A DNA stretch of 64,000 bases, from the NCBI GenBank assembly GCA_029783825.1, contig JAREIK010002622.1, forward strand, positions 233,590-297,589, given 5' to 3'. Shown piece by piece: positions 10,164 through 21,761 of the stretch. Below the pieces are notes generated by a model. It was not told where the DNA came from. It saw only the letters and a program-made list of their open reading frames with translations, and did not search any database. The DNA comes from Sapria himalayana. Its lineage: Eukaryota; Streptophyta; Magnoliopsida; Malpighiales; Rafflesiaceae. The translations under genes and the position numbers were made by a program. Numbering within the stretch: position 1 is the first letter of the stretch; the number at the start of each line of letters is the position of its first letter.

Positions 10164-12110
10164 AATATTTTTGCTAGTTTAGCTAATTAACTTTAGTTGA
10201 TGTAATTATCCTTTAAGAGGATAATTCTATATTTTTGTAGTTTTGATAATATTATATTATTTTATTTTACTAAAATTTATATTGTATATCTTGTATTATC
10301 TTGTAATCATTGTGATTTTATTTTCAGTTTTCTTTTTTTTAGTCACTATCATTATATGAGCAAAATTCTATGACTGAGCTAATACCTCATGATACAGAGA
10401 AAAGATCACATTCTTACCCCTATATTGACTTTTATTTTGTGCCTAATGATGATGTCAAAAATATTTTATTATAAGGATGCTTGGATAAAGATTTTGGACA
10501 TGAGATGGTGTGAGAAAGGCTCCTTTAAAATGGGCTCACTAAGAAATCACTTTTGAAACTACGAATTAATGAGTATGTTACTTGCAAAATGAAACAAAAC
10601 AATGATATCGAAGAATCTAAATATAGAAGGCTTTATAAATCATATCCAAAAACTAATTAAACTCCTAAAGACTTCATTATGAGATTGTTAAACGAGACTA
10701 GAGAATGAATGATAGAGAAGAAGAATGATTATGACAACTTTACATGATGGGAGAGACACTAACTTGAGTATAATTGAAGAAAATATTACTTTGGAAGTTC
10801 TATTGTTGAGTATGGACAAAGTGTGCTTAAAAAAGAAAATACTACCTTAGAAGTTTTATTGGTTAGTATGAACACAAGTGTGATTGAAGAAAAGATTACT
10901 ACCTTAAAATTTTTATTGGTGAATATGAATATAATGGTTAGTTAGGATGAATATGCTACCTCAAGGTTCTAGCATTGATTATGGTAATTATAGTTAAAGA
11001 TGAGAAAATCGAAGAAGCACAAAATGGCATGATATTTCTTAATGTCATGCCCAAACTCATAAGGAGTGTGGTCTTTCATTTTCAAGACTTTATGTGGAGA
11101 ATACCATTCAGTTAAATTTCCACATGGGAACAATGGTGGATACTGAACAAATAAGGATAAATAAAATAAATGATTACACTGAAAAACTAGCATGAATGGT
11201 AGAAGTTAATGGAAAAAAAGAAAAGTTGATGTGGTCTAGTTATGGATGTAAAATACAACATTGATTGGGAAGAAACCCAAAAAGTTGTGTATATTGTTAT
11301 TTTTGTTTGTGCGAGAAATTCTTTTTATATGCATCTCACACCTAGACATTGAACCCCTACAAAATCTTTTCCAATTTTAGGATTAGTATATTCAAATAGA
11401 TTACTAATTTGATTTCATCAAGTTGTGGCTAATCTTAATTGTCATGACTTCTCATTTATTAAAGTCGTGTTAAACTTTAGTACTGCAACTTCTTATTTAT
11501 GTAGTCATGGTTGGCCAAGTATAAATCTTGGTGAGAAATTTTTTTTTCACGACCCCTAATCTCGCTTTATCTTGATTCCATCTAAAATCGCAACCATAAA
11601 TCACAAGAAATTAGTGGTATGAAAGTACAATCATGGAGAAGAGATCATATTCTAAGTTGAAAGGTAAAAGCACGGTAGGAGAAATGAGTAGCAAGGATAA
11701 TACTAAGCAGCAGAAATATAATGCTACCAAGGAGTTTCCAAAATCCATGGTGGTAATGTTGACTTTTAGCATGGAGATAGGTAGAAGATAGATGAATTAT
11801 ATTCTTCCCAAAAAGAGCTTGATTGGAGAGTAGAGTTTCAATGAATATATATCACTTTTCCAGCAAATCATTAAAAATATACATAAGTAAATTTTCATTT
11901 AATGGTTGTGCATGTGTTTTTTAGTCTATATAGTAGATAACCAATTTCTTGTGCTAGTATACTTGTGTATATTGAATGGGACAAACTTGAAAATTTTATT
12001 TTATATTGACACATAATAATTAGTACCTCATGATTGTTATGAATATTATTATTTTTAATCTCAAAATAATTAATAGACACATATATATTATGTTGGTTGT
12101 TTTCATTCAT
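10164..12110 (+). mobile_element. Internal region of a non-autonomous Athila-like element, copy a
   Basis: It aligns by eye with 47.43-49.3 kb along its length. Shared landmarks include the text around tcttacccctat, a 53-57-bp tandem repeat, a block encoding ARNSFYMHLTPRH (SFYMHLTPRH is best preserved), and a later block encoding MEKRSYSKLKGKSTV. No gag, protease or RT motif follows the primer-binding site, so this internal region is not that of a standard autonomous Ty3 element. The frame is broken in several places. Homology ends at about 11890; the rest to 12110 is AT-rich. Confidence 0.5.
10773..10940 (+). repeat. Tandem repeat, three units of 53-57 bp, coding-phase
   Basis: Units begin near 10773, 10826 and 10883 and read as variants of 'attgaagaaaatactacctt(a/g)gaagtt(c/t)(c/t)attggt.agtatgaacac.agtgtg'. 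Translated, each gives roughly EE.TTLEVPLVSMNTSVI. The homologous element has the same repeat at about 48050-48220. Unit lengths near multiples of three and the shared translation suggest the array once encoded repeated 18-19-residue peptides. Confidence 0.65.
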
Positions 12111-12809
12111 ATATAGTAATATTTATATATATAAATAATATCTGAGTTGGATAACTATATTAATTGTATGGTGAATATTAATTATCAACAATATTCATAT
12201 TCTTTTAAATGGATTGATGATGATCCATTAAAGATACTTATAAGTTTTGATTATGTTAAATTCTGCATGTAAATTTTAATCTGACATATCAAAAAAGTTA
12301 AGTGGAAAGTCTCTAAGTAACAATTAGATATTGATTAAATAAAATTGTTAGTAATTAAAATTTAATCGACTTGAATCTATAATCTTAACATGGAGAGATT
12401 AATAAGTATTTAATAATGAAGTACCATAATTATATTTTCAACTAAGTAAGAGAATATAATTATAATTCTTTAGTAGATTAAATTATAAATAGTACAAATG
12501 GGTACATTTATTTGTATTGTGACCCCAAAATTTTAATCAAGCTTTTAGGTCCTTATCATATCCCATATGAAACACCCTTTTGTTTTTTTTTAACAACTCA
12601 AATCACTTTGTGAGATTCAAGGAATGGTGATAAGAAAAACAAGAGCAGGGGAGAAGAGGGCCACTTTTACCTCTTGGTTTTGAAACACATAGTTGGAGGT
12701 TAGATAGAAGCTATAAAAAGGATTTTCTTGCAGCCACAAATGAGTTGATTCAAACAAGAAATAAGGTAAGAGCAATATATATATCTTTCTTTGTTTAAAA
12801 GTTAATTTT
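12111..12809. other. AT-rich segment, possible LTR/promoter fragment
   Basis: No protein motif. The first half (tatggagagattaataagta-type text near 12390-12480) has the look of LTR DNA. The second half carries a TATA-like box and a purine-rich block, then leads into copia I pol sequence. It could be remnant LTR or leader of an element deleted down to this junction; I cannot decide. Confidence 0.3.
12711..12720 (+). promoter_or_regulatory. TATA-box-like sequence
   Basis: The sequence ctataaaaag is followed about 50 bp later by aataaggtaagag, which looks like a 5' splice site. The arrangement resembles a Pol II promoter with a first exon, as in an LTR or a lost gene, but no coding exon follows. 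Weak evidence in AT-rich DNA. Confidence 0.25.
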
Positions 12810-14330
12810 CATGCAAAATCAAATGAGTAGAAAAGTATTTCAAACAGAAAGAACCACTTTGAATTTTACTTTTATATGGATTGGATTATTCAGACACAAA
12901 TCAAAATCATCCCAAAGCTCCTTGTGATAGGCCCTTAATTCTTTAAAGATGATTTAGTAGGGTTATCAAACCTTCACCTTAGAATCTCTCTCATGAATAT
13001 TATATGAAGACTAATGGGGGAGAACTATAAAGTTACGAAGAAGCTGTTTTGAGTGATCACAAGATTTATTAGTTGAAATCAATGAAGAAGAAATAGAAGC
13101 TTTGCAGAACAATCACATCTATGGCCTTGTCACACTGCTTAATAATAAGAAATCATTGAAAATTTAGTAGATGTTTAGGTTGCAACTTAAATATAATTCT
13201 TCTACTCCTAGATTGAAAACAAGATTGGAAGTCAAGGGTTTCACTCATAAAATAGTCATTGATTATAAAAATTGTTCTTTTGTTGTTAAAATGTTATCTA
13301 CTCTTGTTACTCTAGGTTTTAGTTTGACTAATATTCTTTTCTTAGAGATATAATAAATATATGTTAAAACTACTTTCCTCCATGTTGATTTGAAGGAAGA
13401 AATATATATTGAGAATGTTGAAGTTTTCATTCATGGTCATGGGTGTCATAATATTTATTTTCGTGACTATGTGTTTCTTCATCATTATTCTAAAAATAAC
13501 TCTATTATCATTGTCTTGCGTGTAGTTGTCTTCTTATTGTTGGCAGTTGTACGGCTGATATCAAACATTTGAAAGAAATATCTTCTAATCAATCCTTTAC
13601 TTGGAAAGATTTTGGTCCTTTGACGGTATTCCACATGAAGTACCCAAGACAACACAAGTGAGGAGATTTTTCCCATCATGAAAGAGTTATGCGTAAAGAG
13701 TCCTCAAAAGATTTGAAATGAGTGATACTAACTTAGCTAGTTGTCCTCTTATTAGAAAATTTTAACATTCCACCATCCAGAGTCTTACCATTGACAATGT
13801 GTGAGTTTATATGAGTTGAGTATCATATGCTTTTGTAATAGGTAATTTGATGTATGTTATGGTATATACTCATCATGACTTGGCAAAAGGAGTAGGCTTC
13901 AACAGTCATTATTTGAATAATATTGGGAGAGAACATTACAAGGATGCCGAGTGGCTTTTGAGGTATCATTGTGGGATCTCTAATCTGAATATTAGATTTG
14001 GGTAGGTCAATTCTTAACTCATGTCTCACATTGATGCCTACATGATAGGTTACTTGGACGCTCAAATTTTTACCCTTGAGATACCTCATCACATGTGTTG
14101 GATCTGGATGTGTGGTTTCTTGACAATCTATACTTGAAAATTCATCGCTCTGCCCACTAATGAAATTGAGTTTATAGTAGTCATAAAAACCTGTGAAGAG
14201 TAATTGTGAATGAAGAATGTTACCACGTAACCCAATGTAGGTCAAAGAAGCTGCCCATCTAAATTGTGTTAGCCAAAATGTCATGCATATAGGCTTGAGT
14301 CTGTTCTGTTTGCCCAAATTTTGGGCAGAT
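12810..14330 (+). pseudogene. Ty1/copia pol remnant I (reverse transcriptase to RNase H)
   Basis: Pieces in copia order: MFRLQLKYNSS with TRLEVKGFTHKIVIDY (family 'KARLVAKGFTQ..GIDY'), VVKMLSTLVTLGF, LKEEIYIENVEVF, DYVFLHHYSKNNSIIIV where the YVDD box should follow but is destroyed, then FVIGNLMYVMVYTHHDLA ('AVGSLMYAMVCTRPDIA') and GREHYKDAEWLLRYHCG. It ends in the RNase H 'CDSQS' motif, mutated to CVSQN near 14265. Gag, protease and most of integrase are missing. It aligns with copia II at 38.46-40.1 kb. A 164-codon antisense frame (13823-14317, minus) is a shadow of this sequence. Confidence 0.85.
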
Positions 14331-15689
14331 CAGATTGTTAAATTTTTATTTCAGTTTTTTTAGGTTTTGTCTAGTTTTGATTTTTATGTGAATTCAAACT
14401 TAAATTAGAGTATGAGTGCTCTCATTTAAACTAGTGTAATTAACATTTAAAACCAAAACATCAAGTTTTCTTTATTATTAAACTTGATTTGAGCACACAC
14501 AAAATATAACAGATGCTCATGTAAAATGAAACTCTAAAATGATATTTGAGGGAAGAACACGGGTCTTAAAGTGTTTTTGGAAAAGTCACGCACATCATGA
14601 CCTAAGCATTTCAGCTTGGCTTGTGCGCATGGTGTATCTTGGCATTGTGATTTCTAAATATTTTTGTGTGCCAATTTGATAATGAGCAGTTCACCCCCAT
14701 CTCTTGTTTATGAGGATTGTGGTGAAAAGCTAGTATTTGTTTCATGTTAGTGTGGTATTCGTATTGTGTTCGTGTGTACATGGGGTATTCGTGAGGAGAT
14801 TATTCGTGCAGCATTTGTGTTTTACTTGTCCTATGTTTTGTGGTGCTCGGAAATCTTTAAAAGAATGCCAGAGAAATCAAATATCACAAAATATGTTTTA
14901 CATTATTCTTTTAAATTTTGAATTGTGTTGTGGATATTGAGACATTTTAATTTGTGTTTAATTATGTGAATATTCTATTGTTTTTAGCAGTAGAATATAT
15001 ATTTATTATTGTGTGTGCTTCTAGTGGTAATATATAGTTATATATATAGGATAGAAAATTTGCCAACCCAAAAAGTTGATTGAAATACTGTTTTTGGGTA
15101 AAATTTATAAATATGAAAATTAAAATATTAAAAATAATAATTGCTAAATTAAGTAACTTTGTTGGATCTAGAATTCATTGCGGTACTTTTTTAAGTTTTC
15201 AAGCTATGTCATGGTCAGTCCTCATCATAATCATTTTTTTTTTGTTTTCGTTCGAAACATTTTAACATAAATTATCATTATATTAGAATTCGATTTTTTC
15301 TTCCTACAAAATAATTTCAATTGCCAGCAACAAGAAAGTGGTGAATGTTTGTTGTAGAATCTTAGGATTCACCAACTCATCGACATGATTGGGCAGGGGA
15401 TAGATTTATTGGGTCAGACTTCCCGTTTCATATATATTTTTTAGTTTTTTTTTTAAGTTTCTTGGTAGTTTTTGGGGAGCAACAAAATTATGTAATATTG
15501 TCATGACATTATTAAAAAAATATTTTTTTGATGCGTGATTTTTTAGTCATCATAGTTTGATGTAAATTTGATTTTAAAGTGAAAAGTTGTTTTGAAAATT
15601 TTAAGTCACATAAAAATATTACAAATAATAGATGATTTTTTCTGATTTTTTTTTCTTTTCAAATTTTTTGTTGTTTTAATTCTCTGTTT
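14331..15689 (+). other. Possible copia I 3' LTR and unknown AT-rich DNA
   Basis: Right after the RNase H remnant, gattgttaaattttt sits where copia III has gatttgttgggtctgcc, the typical copia PPT/LTR junction. The following few hundred bases, rich in T and tgtgtt words (14737-15030), resemble an LTR U5. No second LTR or target duplication is visible, so this is positional inference. The rest is AT-rich with no motif seen. Confidence 0.35.
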
Positions 15690-16260
15690 TGTTCTCTCAA
15701 ACAACACTTTTGTTGATCAGTGCAATGATGTATTTTCCAGATGGAAGATGCAATTTTTTTTTTATGGCGTGACGCTACTTCTCTGTAAAAAAAAATGTAA
15801 TGAATTCACATTTACATCTACTTGTTAGATGATTTTATTTTTGGGCATGCAAGATTTTTGTATAATTTACTATAATACATGCACAATTATAATTTTATAT
15901 ATTTTATTAAATGAAATTAAATTCTTTCCAGGTGTAAGTAATGCAAATTTTTTTGGTTATTTTATAAAAACAAATAATTACCTAATTCATTTTCAATGGA
16001 TGCAATGTTTTTTGAACGATAGAACATAGAATCATTTGTGAGTTGTAAAATGTAACATTAGCATTTGATTGTGATGCTTGATTTATGGCAGACTTCTACT
16101 TGAACTATACCAAAAATATGGTATTGTAATGTGACAAAATATGGCATTGGTTGAATAAAGTCACATTCTAAAAAATAGTAAGGATGAGACATTGTTCAAA
16201 AAAATATTAATTAAATTTGCCACCCCAAATGTTATTTATCAGTTGTTGCTGAAGTTCTTT
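15690..16260 (+). repeat. Block paralogous to 40.5-40.8 and 42.1-42.4 kb
   Basis: Text such as gtgac(g/a)ctactt/ct(c)c...aaaaaaaaatg(t/a)aat(g/a)aat(t/a)cacattta, and later aaatatggcatt/cg(g/a)ttgaataaa, recurs in the same order downstream of copia II. Together with the copia I/II match this extends the paralogy to about 3.4 kb. This copy lacks the 1.28-kb MITE-like insertion found in the other. Confidence 0.65.
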
Positions 16261-16554
16261 GTTATTAGGGATATTTATATTTTTGTGTACTACACAAAAT
16301 AATTAAAAATGGCTATTTTAAAAAAGAATTAATAAGTGTACCAAAATGGAAAATTATTGTGTTTTGATATACTCAAAATTGGAAATCTGATTTAGTTCTC
16401 TTTATTAACATGTCGGTGGTTTAAAAGATAAAAAAAATTAATTAAAAATTTATGTACTGATAGACACCAAGTTAAGATTCAAATTCATAATATCTTATCA
16501 AAAGCCACATATTTGCAAATAGAGCTATATACATCAATTCATATTCTTAAAGAA

Positions 16555-16559
<5 letters not shown>

Positions 16560-16586
<27 letters not shown>
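16560..16586. repeat. (CA)n microsatellite
   Basis: Uninterrupted CA dinucleotide run of about 13 units beside the foldback repeat. Confidence 0.95.
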
Positions 16587-16628
16587 TGCGGATAGATAGA
16601 TATATAGAAATAAATATATATATCTTCT

Positions 16629-16777
16629 ATATGTTTATTTATGTTTATGTTTATGAATAATATATGTTTTTGTTTAAATATCCACCAATATTAAGTGTAT
16701 GTGTGTGTCTTATATATTTGCAGATATTTAAACAAAAAAATAATAAAAATCATAAACATCAACATATATAAACATAT
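16629..16777. repeat. Foldback (inverted) repeat with 54-bp arms
   Basis: The left arm (16629-16682, atatgtttattt...tttaaatatc) is the reverse complement of the right arm (16723-16777, gatatttaaac...ataaacatat) at roughly 85% by eye, with a 40-bp spacer. The outermost 16 bases of the inner ends are perfect. A third copy of the arm lies at about 21998-22055, just beyond the 5' LTR of copia IV. It looks like a MITE or snapback repeat into or beside which copia IV landed. No target duplication is identified. Confidence 0.75.
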
Positions 16778-16822
16778 AAATAAATAATTACATTATATAT
16801 ATATATATATGTATGTATGTAT

Positions 16823-17074
16823 GTATATAACGAAAAAGGAAGAAATACAAAGAAGAAAAATAGGGATCATTCTATTTGACGTTTATTAGGCCTATTTATA
16901 GGGTTACAAGAATGCCAAATATTATAACTTTCATAAGACCAAAAGTCATAGTGAGAAAGCGAAATGTTATAACTTTGAGAAAACCAAAAGTCATGGTAAG
17001 AAAGTCAAATGTCTTACATAAATGATAGTTTTTCATTTCAAAGTAATTGTTATTCATTACAATGTATCTGTAAT
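16823..17074 (-). repeat. Copia IV 3' LTR
   Basis: It matches the 5' LTR through blocks such as catt(c)tatttgac, aggcctatttata and catttcaaagtaat. On the minus strand it starts right after the polypurine tract (tattacag, with the usual TG start mutated). It is about 45 bp longer than the 5' LTR because of an internal tandem duplication of ttataactttna-aagaccaaaagtcat...-type sequence at about 16923-17012. Confidence 0.8.
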
Positions 17075-17083
17075 ACTCCCCCA
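17075..17083 (-). promoter_or_regulatory. Polypurine tract of copia IV
   Basis: On the minus strand the sequence reads tgggggagt directly before the 3' LTR. This is the plus-strand priming site expected for copia elements. Confidence 0.75.
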
Positions 17084-17283
17084 TGAATGACCAAAAATTA
17101 AAAGAATATTTCTCATTAAAACCTTATAAGGAAAAACTTAATGGGACAAAAACATAGTGAAGGAAAAAGAATACATGTATTTTGTTAGGATTGCCTCATT
17201 AAAAATCTTACTAGTAAAAATTAGTGGGATAAAACCTAGATAAAGGAAAAAAGAGTATAGTACACTAACATCTAAACATGCTC

Positions 17284-18960
17284 CCCCTCAAGTCAATATG
17301 CTTAGTTTTGCGCTTTCCAATCTTATATATAAACTTCTTGAATATTGAGGTTAGTGATAACTTTGTAAATAGATTTATTAGATCATCACTTGATCATATT
17401 TGCTAGATATCAATTTTACCATTCTTCTGAAGCTCATGTATACAAAAAAATTTTAGTGAAATATGATTGGTTGTATCTCATTTGATATAACCTCATTTGA
17501 ACTTGTGTAATGCATGCAACATTGTTTTCAAATAATATTATTGGCTTATTTTTGAGAAAAGAGTGCCCACATGATTTTTGAATATGATGGATCATTGATC
17601 TTAGCTAAATACATTCATGACTTATTTCGTGAATTGCAAGAATCTCTGAATGATTTGATGATGTAGCCACTATTATCTGCTTGACAAATCTTTATAAGAT
17701 AGTAGTTCCATTGTATTTAAATCCATACCCAGTCTGTGATCTGACTTTATGTGGATTTGAAAGATATCATGCCTCTACAAATCCGATTAGTTTTTGATTT
17801 GACTCATTTAAGTAGAATAAATGCATATCTATAGTTTCAATGAGATAACATAAATATAATTGATACCATTTCAATGTCTTCTCATTGGAGCTGAATTATA
17901 CCTAGTTAATAAATTAATAGAAAAATATATGGTCGTTTATAATTAGCAAGATATATAAGTGCACCAATGACACTAAGATATGATACTTTAGGACCAAGTA
18001 ATTCTTTTTTCACAATGTCAAAATGGTTTTTCATATCAAGTGATTAGACAACAATAAGGTGGCTTAATGTATATGTTTTATCAATATTAAAATGCTGCAA
18101 GATTTTCTTGATATATGTTGATTGATGAACCAAGACTCCATTTGGAAAATATTTGATTTGTAACTAATGATAATTTTATTTTTCAAAATCTATCATTTCA
18201 AATACTTTCTTTAAATATTTTGCTATTTTTGTGAGCTCTACAGGAGTTCCAACAAGATTTAAATCAACATAAATAATAATACTTGCAAATTTTATTTCTA
18301 ATTTCTTGATAAAAATACATGTGCATATAGGGTTATTCACATATCTTTCTTTTAGCAAATATTCACTATGTTGATTATTCCACATTCATTTGAATTGTTT
18401 TAATTAATACAAAGATCATTGTTACTTTATTTAGTACATGATACGAGGCTTTGTACTAACTACTTTAGGTAGCTTAAATCATTCAGGTAGTTTAAATCTT
18501 GCTATGATAATATCTATTAGATGTATATCTAGTCCTTTAGATACTATTAAGCTTATCAAAAATTAAAATGTGATTGTGTCCATAATAAGCAAATATATAT
18601 TCTCATAGTTAATGTCAGGTCTTTGTGAGAAACCTTTGACTACTAATTGTGCATTATATCTTATGATATTATTATTCTCATTTTGTTTTCATACAAATAC
18701 TCATTTTTACCAAACATGATTTGCACTTATAGGTGTTTGGTCTACAAGTCCAAATGCTTCTCATTTTATGAATGAATGTAATTCTTCCTACATAGCTTCT
18801 TTCCATTTGGCTAATCATTTCTTTGTCTATATTCATCTATATTTTGTGGTTCAGGATCATCATCATTTCGTATGATATCTAAGGCTTTGAAAAGAAAAGA
18901 TGTTATCCACAACAAAATTATTCCGATCCCACTTTTCATCTTTGTGCACACAACTTATTG
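17284..18960 (-). pseudogene. Copia IV reverse transcriptase and RNase H
   Basis: RT pieces in order: QLVVKGFSQRPDINYE near 18630, SKGLDIHLIDI, the open stretch 18176-18385 with MWNNQHSEYLLKERYVNNPI and SIIIYVDLNLVGTP. The last is the catalytic 'YVDDLNLVGTP' box with one aspartate deleted. Then come HQSTYIKKILQHFNIDK and LSVIGALIYLANYKRPYI. RNase H follows with pieces corresponding to 'GYIKGDRTKHI' (GYIKWDTTNHIS near 17480). Loss of one catalytic Asp and many stops show inactivity. Confidence 0.88.
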
Positions 18961-19105
18961 AGTTCTCATAATTTTCAGATATCTTTTCCTCTTCTAGAAA
19001 TATTTGTTCATGTTGCACCTCTTCGAAAGTTTGTAGTTCAATATGTGCCTCTACAAGGATATTTTTCTTTGCTTTTGTTTTTCTATTCTTAGGAGCTACA
19101 TCTTT

Positions 19106-19360
19106 TTACCCATTTGGTTTCCCATGCTTCAAGTGTGTTTTGGATTCATTTCTTTTCTGTCCTTCAAAGACCTCAATCCACATTAGAGCATTCACAACTG
19201 GGATATGTGACTTTGTCACTTTCTTTATATCCATGAATGCACCTTGTAATTGATTTGTAAGATTTTGTAAATGAATGATTTTTTGAACTTCAAGTTCACA
19301 TTGATTTGTATGAGGATCATAATGAGATAAGTTGATGCATTCCATGTAATTTTTCATCAT
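19106..19360 (-). pseudogene. Copia IV linker between integrase and RT
   Basis: This 84-codon open stretch holds QCELEVQKIIHLQNLTNQLQ and KKVTKSHIPVVNAL. Both are characteristic of the variable linker that joins integrase and RT in this plant copia lineage. No catalytic role is known for the segment. It helps confirm that the whole polyprotein was once one reading frame. Confidence 0.75.
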
Positions 19361-19419
19361 TCTTCTAGAATTGACTTTTCTCCCTATAATGGTAGGAATA
19401 TTATTTCATTAAAATGGTA

Positions 19420-20372
19420 ATCTGCAAATCTGACTCTAAAAATATCTCTTGTTAAGGGTTGAAAATATCTTATGATATATGGCAAATCAAAACCTACATA
19501 AATCCAAAGTCTATGCTATGACCCCATTTTGGTATGTTGTGGGGGTGCAATTGGTATATGGATTGTACAACCAAAAACTCATAAGTAGGAAATATTTAGT
19601 TGTTTACCTAGTACAAATTGTGAATGAGAGTATTTGTGGTAAGATGTTAATGTAATTCTTATTAGACTTGCAACATGCATAATAGCATGTCCCCAAGTAG
19701 ATGTTGGTAATTTTATCTTCATTAGCAATAGTCTAGCTATTAATTGAAGATGTTTGATCAAGGACTCTGCTAGACCATTTTAGGTATGAACATGAGCAAC
19801 ATGATGCTTAATATCTAACCCAATTGATATATAATAATCATTGAGAGTTTTTGAAGTAAATTCACGAGCATTATCAAGTCTTATTATCTTGATTGGATAA
19901 TCAAGGAATTATGCTCTTTATTTAATTATTTATGAAAATAGTCTAGCAGCAACATTATTTATAATGGAAAGAAGATAGACATACGATCATCTAATGGAAG
20001 AATATATAGGACCATGAAATAATGAAAAGGTATACATGGTGGATAAATAGGTTTACATATATCCTCATGTATTCTTTCTAAAAAGACTAGTGATTCAAAT
20101 ATGATTTTATTTAATGATGGTCTAACTATTAACTTACCTTATGAATAAGAATCACAAGAAAATTCATTAAGCAAAAGAATCTTCTGATTTTTTAATGGAT
20201 GTCCATGTGATTGTTTTATGATTTGTAGCATCATTAAAGATCTAGGATAATATAGTCTGTTATACCAAAGAGTAAAAATCTTTGGGTCATTGAACTTCTG
20301 GTTCATTATAATAATCTTTTTCTTAGAAATTATAGAGGTAAAATATAAACATTCTTTCTTACCTTCATTCAT
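19420..20372 (-). pseudogene. Copia IV gag-pre-integrase and integrase
   Basis: The open stretch at 20139-20372 contains LWYNRLYYPRSLMMLQIIKQ and HGHPLKNQKILL, matching the zinc-binding 'LWHDRLGHPG...HPLKNQKI' with the first His of the pair replaced. The integrase core follows: IRLDNAREFTSK ('DNAGEFTS') near 19885, then 19579-19761 with LIARLLLMKIKLPTSTWGHA and YHKYSHSQFVLG. Integrase would insert the cDNA into the genome. Frames are broken between the pieces. Confidence 0.88.
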
Positions 20373-20949
20373 AGTTTCAATATGATATCCATTTTGGTGG
20401 ATATCTTTAAAACTAGATAAATTTCTTGTTGATTGCTAGAATATAATGCATAATTAAAATGGAATCAAGTTCCATTTGGCAACATTATATTTTCCCTTCT
20501 AGAGCCTTCAATTAAATCTAATGTACTAGAGATAGTACTTACACAGACATTTATTGCTATTAAATTTAAAAATATTTTTTTTCTCATAGAATTATATGCA
20601 TGGTTGTTCAATCAGCAAGGCATATATCACCATCATGCATCATAAAAATCAATAATACACAAATTTAGATAAATATTAAAATATAAATAACAAGATGATA
20701 TTCATATTAACTCAAAATAAAATACATAGGATCTTCAAAAAAATCCATATCAAAATAAGGTAGGTCCAACCTATTTTCATCAACAAATTTAGTTTCTACC
20801 CTTTTCTTTTATACGTTAATGATACTTGATATAGATCAAATATTTGGCCGTATAATAGGCACAAGACCAGTGTTTTACCATTCCACATATATAGAAAATC
20901 TCTTTAAGAGCTCTGAAGGGGTTTTTATGTACACTTTCTATTTTTCTTT

Positions 20950-21701
20950 GTTTTATCTTACCTTTATTTCATTTTTTGCAGTGAAATGAGTCTTTCCTTT
21001 TCAATGGATTAAAAGAATAATTATAGTGTTGGGAATTTTTCTCTCGATCACAACCATGACTATGACTACATCCACGCGCACGATTATTGGATAAAATTGC
21101 ATTCACTTCAAGAAATGGTTCAAATCCAATTGGATATGACTCATGATTTTTCATTAGTAGCTTATTATTTTATTCATGTACTAGAAGACATGATATTAAA
21201 TCTAAATATTTAGTAAATCTATGTTCTATATATTGCTGCTATTGGAGCATATTAGTAGCATAAAATATTTTGAATATTTTTTCTAGCATGTCTTCATCTA
21301 GGATTTTTTTTCTCCGCATAGCTCAACTTGGAGCTTATTTTAAATAGAGCGGAGTTATACTTACTTACCATTTTAAAATCATGCAATCTCAGGTGTATCT
21401 AGTTATGGCAAGCTTTAGGTAAAATCATAGTTTTTGGATGGTCAGATCTATCCTTCAAGTCATTTCATAGGGTGAACAAATCTTTTATAGCGAGATAATC
21501 ATTTTTTAGATTCTCGTGGAGATGGTGCCTAATAAAAATTAGTACTTTTGCATAGTCCCTTTAGGACTTTTTATTTCCTTCTTTTATAGTTTCTCCAAGA
21601 TTTATGGACGTCAGATATATTTCAGTATTATAAATCCATGATAAATAATTTTTACCAAAAATATCAAGTGCCACAAACTCGAGTTTTGTGAGATTTAACA
21701 T
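20950..21701 (-). pseudogene. Copia IV gag (capsid) region
   Basis: It starts at the ATG at 21701 (minus), MLNLTKLEFVALDIFGKNYL, a hallmark gag start of this copia lineage. It continues with IFIRHHLHENLKNDYLAIKD, LHDFKMVSKYNSALFKISSK and KLSYAEK in the usual order. The open stretch 20969-21154 gives MKNHESYPIGFEPFLEVNA and a basic stretch NNRARGCSHSHG where an RG-rich nucleic-acid-binding tail is normal. Gag would package element RNA. Confidence 0.88.
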
Positions 21702-21761
21702 TTTGGAAAATTTTTAATATATGAGATAAAAAAATAATGATAATATAATTTTACCTTATCT

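Noticed and set aside
13823..14317. 164-codon open frame, the longest in the window (minus strand)
   Set aside because: It is antisense to clear copia RT/RNase H motifs on the plus strand and has no domain of its own.
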